Shown: positions 1 through 5,771 of the stretch, one piece after another
Numbering within the stretch: position 1 is the stretch's first letter
Layout of the letters: the number at the start of each line of letters is the position of its first letter
Source: Oscillospiraceae bacterium
GTDB lineage: Bacteria > Bacillota > Clostridia > Oscillospirales > Oscillospiraceae
NCBI GenBank assembly: GCA_031266955.1
Contig: JAISAA010000020.1
Span: forward strand, 1-12,345
Length of the DNA: 12,345 nt
Direction: 5' to 3'
Position numbers and translations under genes: made by a program
Notes under the pieces: model-generated
What the model was told of the DNA's origin: nothing
Seen by the model: the letters and a program-made list of their open reading frames with translations, nothing else
Databases searched by the model: none

Positions 1-24
1 GGCGCGCTCCGACCGTTCGGACAT
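1..24 (-). CDS. 5' end of an unidentified gene, cut by the window edge
   Basis: An ATG at 24-22 (minus) opens a frame reading MSERSERA before the window ends. It is supported by a strong ribosome binding site, GGGAGGG at 37-31, six bases before the ATG, and by a near-consensus promoter at 73-102. Eight residues are too few to name a product. The gene lies downstream of the Bro-N gene on the same strand but has its own promoter. Confidence 0.6.
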
Positions 25-72
25 AAAAATCCCTCCCGAGTATTTGTAAATTTTCAAGTTATCGCCCAACGC

Positions 73-102
73 ATTGTACCAAAGCCCGCCCGCCGGTGTC
101 AA
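73..102 (-). promoter_or_regulatory. Sigma-A promoter for the leftward partial gene
   Basis: On the minus strand TTGACA (102-97) is followed after 18 bases by TACAAT (78-73). Transcription would start near 66 and leave a leader of about 40 bases before the ATG at 24. The -35 lies 12-17 bases beyond the stop of the Bro-N gene. The bases between read GCTATTTTTTATTG, a sequence that recurs near two other promoters in the window. Confidence 0.75.
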
Positions 103-113
103 TAAAAAATAGC

Positions 114-971
114 TTAGCCTGGATCGTCGGCTATGTCCTCTATCATATTCGTAACGAGCGTATTTAGCTGCGCGGCATTCTTTGATGTGATAACCGGCTT
201 GCCCGTTTGCGCTTCGACGGCCTGCCGGGCTACTCCGGCGACACTGCCGCCCCTTTGCGCGACCTTGACATTTTCATTGAAATTTCCGGGTTCCTCTGTT
301 TTGGAAATCTCGGTCGTCGTCGCTTCCGCGAGCATACCCAAGACCAATTCGAGGGTCGTCATATTGTCGCGCAAATTCTCTTTCTTCAAGCCTTTAAGCT
401 CTTTATACCTCCGAGTAGTCATGCCCGACCACGCTTTGGAGATCTCGTCGGTCAATATGGCGTATTCCACGCCTTTTTTTACGCCGCGGTTATCCCATTC
501 GTCGGTAAGCTCCTTGCGCACCTGTATCGCCTGTAGGCGTTGATTTATCCATTCGCGGCCGTAGCCTTTTTTCAAATACGTTTCAAGCGCGCGTTCTATC
601 GTCAGCTCCGGGTCAATCGTTTCGTCAATACGCTCGCTTCCCACGCGGGCGAGCCACGCCTTAAACGGCTCCGCTTTCGGCGACGGTACGGATTGGATAA
701 GGCGCAAAACGCCCTCGGCGCTTGCGGCTGTGATACGGCGTTTTTTCCCGTCTGCCGCCATCATTTCAACCGGGGTACAAATTGTACCCCACTTCAAATG
801 CAGCTCCGGATCGCGGCTCCGCATTTTCTTTATGTACTGCTTAACGTCCGCGCTATCGGTCAAAACAGCCACAATATCTGACACGGAAAAATACCATTCC
901 TGCGTTTCCTCGTCCCATGCGGTGCGTATGCGCTTGTCCTCGAATAGTTGGATTTTGTTATTTTCGTTCAT
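114..971 (-). CDS. Bro-N / DinD-like family protein
   Basis: A 285-residue protein starting at ATG 971-969, chosen because AAGGGGGG lies about nine bases upstream and a consensus promoter lies just before it. The frame is open 20 codons further up, but that stretch overlaps the promoter. Residues 5-110 resemble the Bro-N domain (WYFSVSDIVAVL near 26-37, then a basic segment, then the GVLRLIQS region near 87-94), a putative DNA-binding fold common in phage BRO and antirepressor proteins. Residues 160-270 resemble the C-terminal part of DinD-like proteins (KGLKKENLRDNMTTLELVL near 193-211, then a GGSVAGVAR segment). The molecular function of such chromosomal copies is not established. No phage structural, integrase or restriction gene is nearby, so this is an orphan. 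No terminator is seen after it, so read-through into the leftward gene is likely. Confidence 0.8.
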   Translation of the reverse strand: MNENNKIQLFEDKRIRTAWDEETQEWYFSVSDIVAVLTDSADVKQYIKKMRSRDPELHLKWGTICTPVEMMAADGKKRRITAASAEGVLRLIQSVPSPKAEPFKAWLARVGSERIDETIDPELTIERALETYLKKGYGREWINQRLQAIQVRKELTDEWDNRGVKKGVEYAILTDEISKAWSGMTTRRYKELKGLKKENLRDNMTTLELVLGMLAEATTTEISKTEEPGNFNENVKVAQRGGSVAGVARQAVEAQTGKPVITSKNAAQLNTLVTNMIEDIADDPG

Positions 972-998
972 TGGAAAGCCCCCCTTCAAGACCCAAAT

Positions 999-1027
999 AT
1001 TATACACGATCCCGGCCGTTTCGACAA
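999..1027 (-). promoter_or_regulatory. Sigma-A promoter for the Bro-N gene
   Basis: The minus strand shows TTGTCG (1027-1022), a 17-base spacer, and a perfect TATAAT (1004-999). The expected start is near 992, about 20 bases before the ATG at 971. No clear LexA-type GAAC-N4-GTTC box overlaps it. Confidence 0.75.
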
Positions 1028-1043
1028 TCAAAATTTTTACAAC

Positions 1044-1125
1044 GCCGCGCCGCGGCTTAGATTTAAGCGCGTGCGTACATACGCGTAAAAAATAGTTTAT
1101 AAGAAGCTGTTTTTTATTGCGTTAT
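1044..1125 (+). repeat. Promoter-upstream dispersed repeat, copy A
   Basis: Positions 1046-1075 match the reverse complement of 4350-4379 at 26 of 30 bases. The similarity continues through an A/T palindrome: TAAAAAATAG at 1086-1095 pairs with CTGTTTTTTA at 1107-1116 with one G-T position, and the matching palindrome in copy B is at 4300-4328. The element ends at the -35 of the MoaF-type gene. Copy A lacks about eight bases of the GC-rich hairpin present in copy B. No coding capacity was seen. Confidence 0.7.
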
Positions 1126-1145
1126 GCCGCGCCGGCGTGTATAAT
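1117..1145 (+). promoter_or_regulatory. Sigma-A promoter for the MoaF-type gene
   Basis: TTGCGT (1117-1122), a 17-base spacer and a perfect TATAAT (1140-1145). The expected start is near 1152. An imperfect dyad at 1086-1116 lies directly upstream and could act as an A/T-rich activating element or a regulator site. Confidence 0.75.
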
Positions 1146-1180
1146 ATGGGAAGATTCACAAACAAAAAGGAGATGTCAAA

Positions 1181-2947
1181 ATGTTTTTCTACAACTACAA
1201 CAGCCTCACAACGGAGGAAATCTCGAAAAAGCTCGGTCAGGCGCCCGTCGCGCAGGGCGGCGGAGCAATTCCCTCGCTCGCCGGAAAGACGCTGAAAATC
1301 ACGCTTGACGGCGGCGTGACGCTCGAAAAAGGCCCCGCGTTAGAGTATGCGTTCTTATCCGACGGGATGCTTACGCTCTCAGAGGACGGCGCCGCCGGCG
1401 TCACGGGCCCGTACCGCGGCATCGAGCTCGGCGAGGTCACGCTGTTTACGCATCTGATCCCCGGCACGCAGCGCGGCTACAACGTCATCATCGACGGGCG
1501 AGGGCTCGTCACGGTCGTCGAGGTCTGGTTCTCGGGCTTTGACGAAAAGCGCGAGGTGCAGCGCGAGGTCTATTTCGGCTATGTCGGCGGCGGAGAAATT
1601 CCCGAAAAGCGCCACTCGCTGACAAACCGCGTGGAGGGCAAGGGCTTTCACTGGAAGGACTGCACGGGCTTTGAAACGCTGGTGTTCTATCCGTCGGTGA
1701 CATATTCCACGCTCGTCGAGCTCTCCCCCGCGCGCGGCGGGCTGACGATCGCCGCGCCCAGCGACTACATAAAGATCGACGACCGCTTTTTCATCTACGA
1801 CCGCGTGGAGTGCGAATTCTCAGGGACGTTTACGCTCGACGTTGTGGACCTGTTCACTGTGAAAAGCGCCGGCGTGCGGCTCGGCTTTGACGAGAACGAC
1901 GCGCTGGAATACCGAGTGTTCACCGCGGACGGTGAGATCACGGGCCAGGCCGCGACGTTTGAGCCCGTCGGCGACTATGGGACAAAGATCGCCGATACGT
2001 ATGCCGAGCACGGTTCCGCCCCGGTGAAGGGCGCGCGCGCCGTATACCGCCCGCGGCTTATGCACACTGACCTGACGAAGGAGCAAGTGAAAGCTGCGCT
2101 GGCAAAACCGGGCATGATCTTTGCCGGAAGCTCTATTATGACGGGCTCCAACAATATGGAGCCGACGGACTATCTCGCGGGAAAGAAATTCACGCTCAGC
2201 TTTGACACAAGCCGCTCCTACGAATGGGAGCGCGGCTTCAAGGACGGCGACGTTTCCGAGTCGCGCAAAATCCCCGGCGATATAGTCTGGGAATACGAGG
2301 TTTCGGACGCTAAAACCCTGAAATGGCGCGCCGAGGGAGCTTCGGCGTGGAGCGAGGAGGCGTATCAGGCGTTTGAGCCCGCGAAGGATATAATTTTGTT
2401 CAGCCACGTGCACACCGGCAGCGAAAACGGACGTTGCGTCACGCTCGCCGTCGATTTTACGACAAGGCTGGCGACTTGTATCGACGCGCAGGTCGGCTCC
2501 TGGCGCTCTGACTGGGAAATCGGACACTGCGCGATATTCGGCGTGCTGAAAGCCGACGGGATACGCCCGCCGGAAACGAAGCGGCACCATCACACGACGG
2601 AGCTTGTCGGAAAATCGTTCACGTGGGATTACGGAATGAACGTCAGCTCGATACACGTGTACAGCACTCCGGAATCGTATTCGTGGACGATTTTTATGTC
2701 CAACGGCTCCGGCGGTATGACGTGGAGCGCGCCCTGCATTTACGTAAAGCTCCGCGACGACGCGTATTTATTCAGTTGGGTCGAGGAAAAGTGCAACGGA
2801 AACCAGGGAGTTATGGTGTTTAACCCGAATATAATGCATGACGCCGGATATTTTTACGGTATGAGCGAAAACGGTGTGTCGCTGACGACGCTCGGCGCAT
2901 TCTCCCGCACCGCCGGAGAATTTGATATATTGAAGCATTTCAAATAA
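1181..2947 (+). CDS. Tandem-duplicated MoaF-type protein (four lipocalin-like domains)
   Basis: 588 residues with no signal peptide or membrane segment, so probably cytoplasmic. AGGAG lies eight bases before the ATG. Each half carries an N-part opening with LAGK (33-36 and 332-335) and a C-part opening with GKxFxW (residues 154 and 478). The C-part of the second half (475-578) has the pattern YVKLRDDAYLFSWVE and an LGAFSRTAG end that I associate with the MoaF C-terminal domain; the first-half counterpart is 152-255 (YIKIDDRFFIYDRVE). MoaF was named in the Klebsiella monoamine regulon, but its biochemical role is not settled and a molybdenum-cofactor role is not supported here. Single MoaF proteins have about half this length, so this is a fusion or duplication. 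The two halves differ in isoleucine codon use. It is monocistronic, with its own promoter and terminator. A ligand-binding or small-molecule-modifying role is possible but unproven. Confidence 0.7.
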   Translation: MFFYNYNSLTTEEISKKLGQAPVAQGGGAIPSLAGKTLKITLDGGVTLEKGPALEYAFLSDGMLTLSEDGAAGVTGPYRGIELGEVTLFTHLIPGTQRGYNVIIDGRGLVTVVEVWFSGFDEKREVQREVYFGYVGGGEIPEKRHSLTNRVEGKGFHWKDCTGFETLVFYPSVTYSTLVELSPARGGLTIAAPSDYIKIDDRFFIYDRVECEFSGTFTLDVVDLFTVKSAGVRLGFDENDALEYRVFTADGEITGQAATFEPVGDYGTKIADTYAEHGSAPVKGARAVYRPRLMHTDLTKEQVKAALAKPGMIFAGSSIMTGSNNMEPTDYLAGKKFTLSFDTSRSYEWERGFKDGDVSESRKIPGDIVWEYEVSDAKTLKWRAEGASAWSEEAYQAFEPAKDIILFSHVHTGSENGRCVTLAVDFTTRLATCIDAQVGSWRSDWEIGHCAIFGVLKADGIRPPETKRHHHTTELVGKSFTWDYGMNVSSIHVYSTPESYSWTIFMSNGSGGMTWSAPCIYVKLRDDAYLFSWVEEKCNGNQGVMVFNPNIMHDAGYFYGMSENGVSLTTLGAFSRTAGEFDILKHFK

Positions 2948-2964
2948 ACAATAAAGGCAAATAT

Positions 2965-3012
2965 AAACGCGGCGGACCAATTCGGTCCGCCGCGTTTTAT
3001 TATTGTGTTTTT
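2965..3012. terminator. Bidirectional Rho-independent terminator between convergent genes
   Basis: A perfect 14-bp stem (AAACGCGGCGGACC at 2965-2978, complement at 2984-2997) closes a five-base loop. On the plus strand it is followed by TTTTATTATTGTGTTTTT, serving the MoaF-type gene. On the minus strand the stem is followed by a weaker T-rich run (TTTATATTT), serving the rpsR end of the ribosomal operon. Confidence 0.88.
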
Positions 3013-3036
3013 GCTTGGCCGATTTCCGGCGAGCGA

Positions 3037-3303
3037 TCAGTCCGTGACGTACGGCAGTAACGCGACGACGCGGGCGCGCTTGATTGCCATCATAAGCTGG
3101 CGCTGGTGCGGGGCGCATACCCCCGTCGTGCGGCGGGGAAGTATTTTACTGCGCTCGGAAAGGAAGCGGCGAAGCTTCGCCGTGTCCTTATAATCTATGT
3201 TTTGTGCTTTATCGACACAGAACTGGCAGACTTTGCGGCGGCGTCTGTTAGAGCCGTGCGGGCGCGGGTTATCGGCGTTTCTTTCACGCGGTTCGTATGG
3301 CAT
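3037..3303 (-). CDS. rpsR: 30S ribosomal protein bS18
   Basis: 88 residues. The protein binds the 30S platform as a heterodimer with bS6. The core is recognisable (IDYKD near 36-40, RRFLSERSKILPRR near 45-58, then HQRQLMMAIKRAR and ALLPY at the end). Cys26, Cys29, Cys63 and His66 form a CxxC...CxxH set, so this is the zinc-binding form of S18 rather than the zinc-free form. AAGGAGA lies eight bases before the ATG at 3303. It is the last gene of the rpsF-ssb-rpsR operon, 79 non-coding bases after ssb, and it ends at the shared terminator. Confidence 0.96.
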   Translation of the reverse strand: MPYEPRERNADNPRPHGSNRRRRKVCQFCVDKAQNIDYKDTAKLRRFLSERSKILPRRTTGVCAPHQRQLMMAIKRARVVALLPYVTD

Positions 3304-3382
3304 TTATACGGTCTCCTTTGCTGTTTTTCCTGTGCTGTTTTTCTGAAATTGCTGATTTTCCGGGGTTCTTGTCCGGCGGAGG

Positions 3383-3850
3383 TCAGAACGGCAAATCGCC
3401 GTCGTCCTCGTCGTCGAGCTCTGAAAATCCGGACGGCTGCACGGGTGAGGAATATCCGCCGGAATAATCGTCCGGCCTTGATTCCGAGTACGGTGCGCGC
3501 GGCGCGGCGCCGGAGCTGTCGCTCCTTTCGCGCTTGTCGCCGGTGAAGTACACATTTTCGGCGATGACCTCCGCGTTGCGGCGCTTGTTTCCGTCCTTAT
3601 CAGTCCAGTCGCGGATCTGTAAGCGTCCCGCGACGGCGATAAGCTGTCCTTTTACGAAGTATTTCACCATAAATTCGGCGGTCTGCCGCCACGTGACAAC
3701 GTCAATGAAATCCGTTTGCCGCTCGCCTCCGTCGCGCGGGGCGAAGCCGCGGTCTACCGCGATTGTGAACGATGCCACAGGAGTGCCCGACGTCGTGTGG
3801 CGAAGCTCCGGGTCGCGCGTTAAGCGGCCCATTAATACGACTTGGTTCAT
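3383..3850 (-). CDS. ssb: Single-stranded DNA-binding protein SSB
   Basis: 155 residues. SSB coats single-stranded DNA in replication, recombination and repair and recruits partner proteins through its acidic tip. Residues 1-104 form the OB fold (MNQVVLMGRLTRDPELR start, FIDVVTWRQTAEF near 48-60, VAGRLQIRDW near 73-82). Residues 105-144 are a Ser/Gly/Pro-rich linker. The tail ends DDEDDGDLPF, the standard partner-binding tip. It starts ten bases after the rpsF stop and its GGAGGG ribosome binding site follows directly on that stop codon, so translation is probably coupled. The position between rpsF and rpsR is the usual Bacillota arrangement. Confidence 0.97.
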   Translation of the reverse strand: MNQVVLMGRLTRDPELRHTTSGTPVASFTIAVDRGFAPRDGGERQTDFIDVVTWRQTAEFMVKYFVKGQLIAVAGRLQIRDWTDKDGNKRRNAEVIAENVYFTGDKRERSDSSGAAPRAPYSESRPDDYSGGYSSPVQPSGFSELDDEDDGDLPF

Positions 3851-3860
3851 AATTTCCCTC

Positions 3861-4157
3861 CTACTCGTCTACGGTGGTGATAAGCGCGCGCATCACGCCG
3901 TCCGTTATTCCGAGCACGCGATAGAGCTCCGCCGGAAAATCCGGGGCGGAAGCGAAATGCGCGAGGACGTAATATCCGTCCGGCTTGTCGTTTATGGGGT
4001 AGGCCAGCCGGCGCTTGCCCCACAGGTCGGTTTCCGCGAGCTCGCCGTGCTCTCCTATTAAGGCGGAGAACTTTTCGACTGCCGCGGCGAGCTCTTCTTC
4101 CGTTTTATCCGGGTCTAAGATGTAAAGAAGCTCGTAATTCGCTGTAGTTTTTGCCAT
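3861..4157 (-). CDS. rpsF: 30S ribosomal protein bS6
   Basis: 98 residues, the usual bacterial length. It pairs with bS18 on the 30S platform. Recognisable parts are the start YELLYILDPDKTEEEL, the GKRRLAYPINDKPDGYYVLAHF segment split over residues 47-68, and the conserved GITDGVMRALI end. The start at 4157 is chosen because a near-perfect AAAGGAGGTG lies at 4172-4163, five bases upstream. The frame is open 21 codons further up, but those lie in the leader RNA. First gene of the operon, about 94 bases after the predicted transcription start. Confidence 0.96.
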   Translation of the reverse strand: MAKTTANYELLYILDPDKTEEELAAAVEKFSALIGEHGELAETDLWGKRRLAYPINDKPDGYYVLAHFASAPDFPAELYRVLGITDGVMRALITTVDE

Positions 4158-4251
4158 TTTTGCACCTCCTTTTGGACTTGACCCGCCCCCGCGGGTCTTC
4201 GGCCCGAGCTTACCGGGCAAGGATCATCCGCGAGCTCTGCTCAAGCGGGAT
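4158..4251 (-). promoter_or_regulatory. Structured rpsF leader, candidate S6:S18 autoregulatory region
   Basis: The leader can form GACCCGC/GCGGGTC with a four-base loop (minus strand 4197-4180), eight bases before the Shine-Dalgarno, and GCCCG/CGGGC with a seven-base loop (4218-4202). A GGGCCG run sits between them. S6:S18 complexes are known to bind structured rpsF leaders containing a CCG element in many bacteria. The position fits, but I cannot confirm the exact motif by eye. Confidence 0.4.
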
Positions 4252-4257
4252 GTCCAC

Positions 4258-4286
4258 AGTATATATTAAAAATTTCCGGCTGTCAA
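4258..4286 (-). promoter_or_regulatory. Sigma-A promoter of the rpsF-ssb-rpsR operon
   Basis: The minus strand shows a perfect TTGACA (4286-4281), a 17-base spacer with a T-rich stretch, and TATACT (4263-4258). The start is expected near 4251. The dispersed repeat copy B and its A/T-rich palindrome abut it upstream and may act as an UP-type element. Confidence 0.85.
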
Positions 4287-4380
4287 GAATAAGCGAATAA
4301 AAAAATAGTTTTTCAAAAACTATTTTTTCGCGCATATGCGCACTCCGTGCGCACGCGCTTTGATTTAAGCCGTGGCGCGG
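4287..4380 (-). repeat. Promoter-upstream dispersed repeat, copy B
   Basis: Read on the minus strand, this stretch parallels copy A at 1044-1125: a GC-rich part with CGGCTTAAAT and GCGCGTGCG, then GAAAAAATAG, then CTATTTTTTTATTCGC. It contains a 29-base A/T palindrome (14-base arms 4300-4313 and 4315-4328 around one C) and a GC hairpin (TGCGCAC at 4337-4343, TCC loop, GTGCGCA at 4347-4353). It ends next to the rpsF -35. Confidence 0.7.
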
Positions 4381-4431
4381 GACGCGCCACATGGCGTTTT
4401 TTATAGCTTGCCCACGGCAATCTATAAAAAA
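4372..4431. repeat. Two further hairpins between the divergent promoters
   Basis: GTGGCGCG (4372-4379), GGA loop, CGCGCCAC (4383-4390) is a perfect 8-bp stem. Next, TTTTTTATAG (4397-4406) pairs with CTATAAAAAA (4422-4431), and an inner TTGCC/GGCAA closes a CAC loop, giving a 16-base-arm hairpin with a single mismatch. On the plus strand the first stem is followed by six T residues (4397-4402), so it could also terminate plus-strand transcription, but no gene upstream on that strand needs it. Confidence 0.6.
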
Positions 4432-4445
4432 TCTGAAAAAAACGC

Positions 4446-4474
4446 TTGACAAGCAAAAAGCGGTGTGGTAAACT
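4446..4474 (+). promoter_or_regulatory. Sigma-A promoter of the lyase/ABC-importer operon
   Basis: Perfect TTGACA (4446-4451), a 17-base spacer and TAAACT (4469-4474), with an A-rich run just upstream (4426-4442) as a possible UP element. The predicted start is near 4481. No other convincing promoter was found between here and 8191. Confidence 0.78.
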
Positions 4475-4485
4475 CGCGTTCATAC

Positions 4486-4510
4486 AATACATATAATAGA
4501 TATATGTATT
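4486..4510. promoter_or_regulatory. Perfect dyad just after the transcription start, candidate operator
   Basis: AATACATATA (4486-4495), five bases, then TATATGTATT (4501-4510): ten-base perfect inverted arms beginning a few bases after the predicted start. The position suits a repressor site controlling the operon. An AT-only RNA stem here would be weak. Confidence 0.5.
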
Positions 4511-4547
4511 AAAAGTATTGCTGCTGTGACTGAGAAAGGAGCTCCGT

Positions 4548-5675
4548 ATGTTCGACTTCGACGAAACGATCCCGCGCCGCGGAACAAGCTGCATAAAGTG
4601 GGACAGCGTCCCGGAGGACGTCATCCCGATGTCGATAGCCGATTCCGACTGGGCCGCGCCGAGCGCGGTGACGGACGCCGTCGCGGAAAGGCTGCGCGGT
4701 CATCCGGTGTTCGGCTACGGGAGGGAGGACGGCGCCTTGCACGACACTGTTATCGCCTGGTACAAGCGCAAATACGGCGTGAGCATTGAAAAATCCTGGC
4801 TCCTGACGATCCAAGGCATCGTTCCGGCGCTGGCGAGTCTGTCGAAGCTGGCGGACGGCGACGTGCTCGCGGGAAGCCCGAATTACTCTATGCTGCTCGA
4901 AGCGCCGGCGCGGGCGGGACGGCGTATGATAACATCCCCGCTCACAGAGCGCCGCGACGGAAACCGGCTTACATACGAGTATGATCTCGCCGACTTAGAG
5001 CGGCGCGCGGACGGCGGCGCCGAAATACTCTATCTCTGCAATCCGCACAATCCGGTCGGCAAGGTCTATTCGCGCGGAGAGCTGAAGGCGATAGCGGATC
5101 TCGCCGCGGCGAAAAATCTGATAACGGTCTCGGACGAAATACATTGCGAGCTCGTCTACGGCGCGGAGCATATTTCGTATGTATCGGTCGCGCCCGAAAA
5201 CAGTATTACGCTGATTGCTCCCGGAAAAATCTGCAATATACCCGGGATACCGATAGCTCTCGCCGTCGTTCCGAACGAAGGGCTGCGCAACAAAGTCAGA
5301 AAAACGCTCGGAATGGGAGGCCCGGGAGCGCTGAATATCGCCGCCTGCCGCGGCGCGTTTTCCGAGGAATGCGACGAATGGAAAAAGGCGCTTGTCGCAT
5401 ATCTGCGGGCAAACCGGGACTATCTCGAGGCCGAGCTCCCGAAGCGGTTCCCGAAGGCGCGCTTCCCGCGCAGCGACGGCACGTATCTGCAATGGCTCGA
5501 CCTGACGGAATACGGTGCGGACGACGCACAAAAGCTGATATTCGACCGCGCGCGCGTCGCTCTGACGTCGGGGGACGGCTTCGGCGGGACAAAGTCCCAC
5601 GTCAGGCTGAACTTCGCGACCTCGCGCGCCATACTGACAAAGGCGCTCGACAGAATACAGGAGGTGCTGAGATGA
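4548..5675 (+). CDS. MalY/PatB-type PLP-dependent C-S lyase / aminotransferase
   Basis: 375 residues, slightly short for the fold-type I family (about 385-395). Members cleave cystathionine, cystine or cysteine S-conjugates by beta-elimination to pyruvate, ammonia and a thiol. Visible motifs: MSIADSDW near 28-35, VFGYG at 54-58 (tyrosine reaching the neighbouring subunit's cofactor), NPHNPVGKVY at 165-174, SDEIH at 195-199 (Asp196 for the pyridine nitrogen), the probable PLP lysine Lys227 in APGKICNIPG, and HVRLNFA with Arg353 for the carboxylate. The lysine motif departs from the usual SKTFN pattern. AAAGGAG lies about six bases before the ATG. It is the first gene of an operon with an amino-acid ABC importer, which suggests cleavage of an imported sulfur amino acid; an aminotransferase activity cannot be excluded. 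Isoleucine codons are mostly ATA (13 of 24). Confidence 0.85.
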   Translation: MFDFDETIPRRGTSCIKWDSVPEDVIPMSIADSDWAAPSAVTDAVAERLRGHPVFGYGREDGALHDTVIAWYKRKYGVSIEKSWLLTIQGIVPALASLSKLADGDVLAGSPNYSMLLEAPARAGRRMITSPLTERRDGNRLTYEYDLADLERRADGGAEILYLCNPHNPVGKVYSRGELKAIADLAAAKNLITVSDEIHCELVYGAEHISYVSVAPENSITLIAPGKICNIPGIPIALAVVPNEGLRNKVRKTLGMGGPGALNIAACRGAFSEECDEWKKALVAYLRANRDYLEAELPKRFPKARFPRSDGTYLQWLDLTEYGADDAQKLIFDRARVALTSGDGFGGTKSHVRLNFATSRAILTKALDRIQEVLR

Positions 5676-5743
5676 AAACCGCGCGGCGCCCGCACCCCCG
5701 ATGTAAATGGTCCGTAGCAACGGACGCAACTATGCGGAATTAA
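5672..5743 (+). CDS. Candidate 23-residue small ORF coupled to the lyase
   Basis: The start codon overlaps the lyase stop as ATGA. An excellent AGGAGGTG (5659-5666) inside the last lyase codons sits five bases before it. The frame reads MKTARRPHPRCKWSVATDAT followed by MRN and stops at 5741-5743, leaving 28 bases to the next gene. It is basic, has one cysteine, and shows no membrane segment or known domain. It may be a translated small protein, a coupling or leader peptide for the binding-protein gene, or the remnant of a longer lost gene. The strong ribosome binding site is the main argument; conservation cannot be judged from one sequence. Confidence 0.4.
   Translation: MKTARRPHPRCKWSVATDATMRN
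5710..5725 (+). other. Small hairpin before the binding-protein gene
   Basis: GTCCGT (5710-5715), AGCA loop, ACGGAC (5720-5725). It lies inside the candidate small ORF and is followed 21 bases later by an A/T-rich run (5741-5757). It is too short and too far from the T run to be a convincing terminator; it may tune expression between the lyase and the importer genes. Confidence 0.35.
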
Positions 5744-5771
5744 AATTTATTTTTTTATGGAGGACTCAAAA

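Noticed and set aside
972..1031. Upstream in-frame ATG extending the Bro-N protein by 20 residues
   Set aside because: The extension runs across the TATAAT box, and the ATG at 971 has the purine-rich ribosome binding site.
1820..2656. A 278-codon open frame on the minus strand opposite the MoaF-type gene
   Set aside because: It lies wholly inside the plus-strand gene, is very rich in Arg/Ala as expected of GC-rich antisense frames, and has no supporting ribosome binding site or recognisable domain.
1181..2947. Molybdenum-cofactor biosynthesis role suggested by the MoaF name
   Set aside because: MoaF was named for a monoamine-regulated operon, no moa/mob/moe gene is present, and nothing in the sequence points to pterin chemistry.
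4158..4220. Upstream in-frame ATG extending bS6 by 21 residues
   Set aside because: The extra Gly/Lys-rich residues are not part of bS6, and the near-perfect Shine-Dalgarno marks the ATG at 4157.
4492..4497. A perfect TATAAT before the lyase gene
   Set aside because: It has no -35 at a usable distance (17 bases upstream is TAAACT) and it is part of the AT-rich dyad; TTGACA-17-TAAACT is the better promoter.
5710..5757. Rho-independent terminator between the lyase and the binding-protein gene
   Set aside because: The stem is only six pairs and the T run starts about 20 bases later, so it does not form a proper stem-plus-T-run unit.
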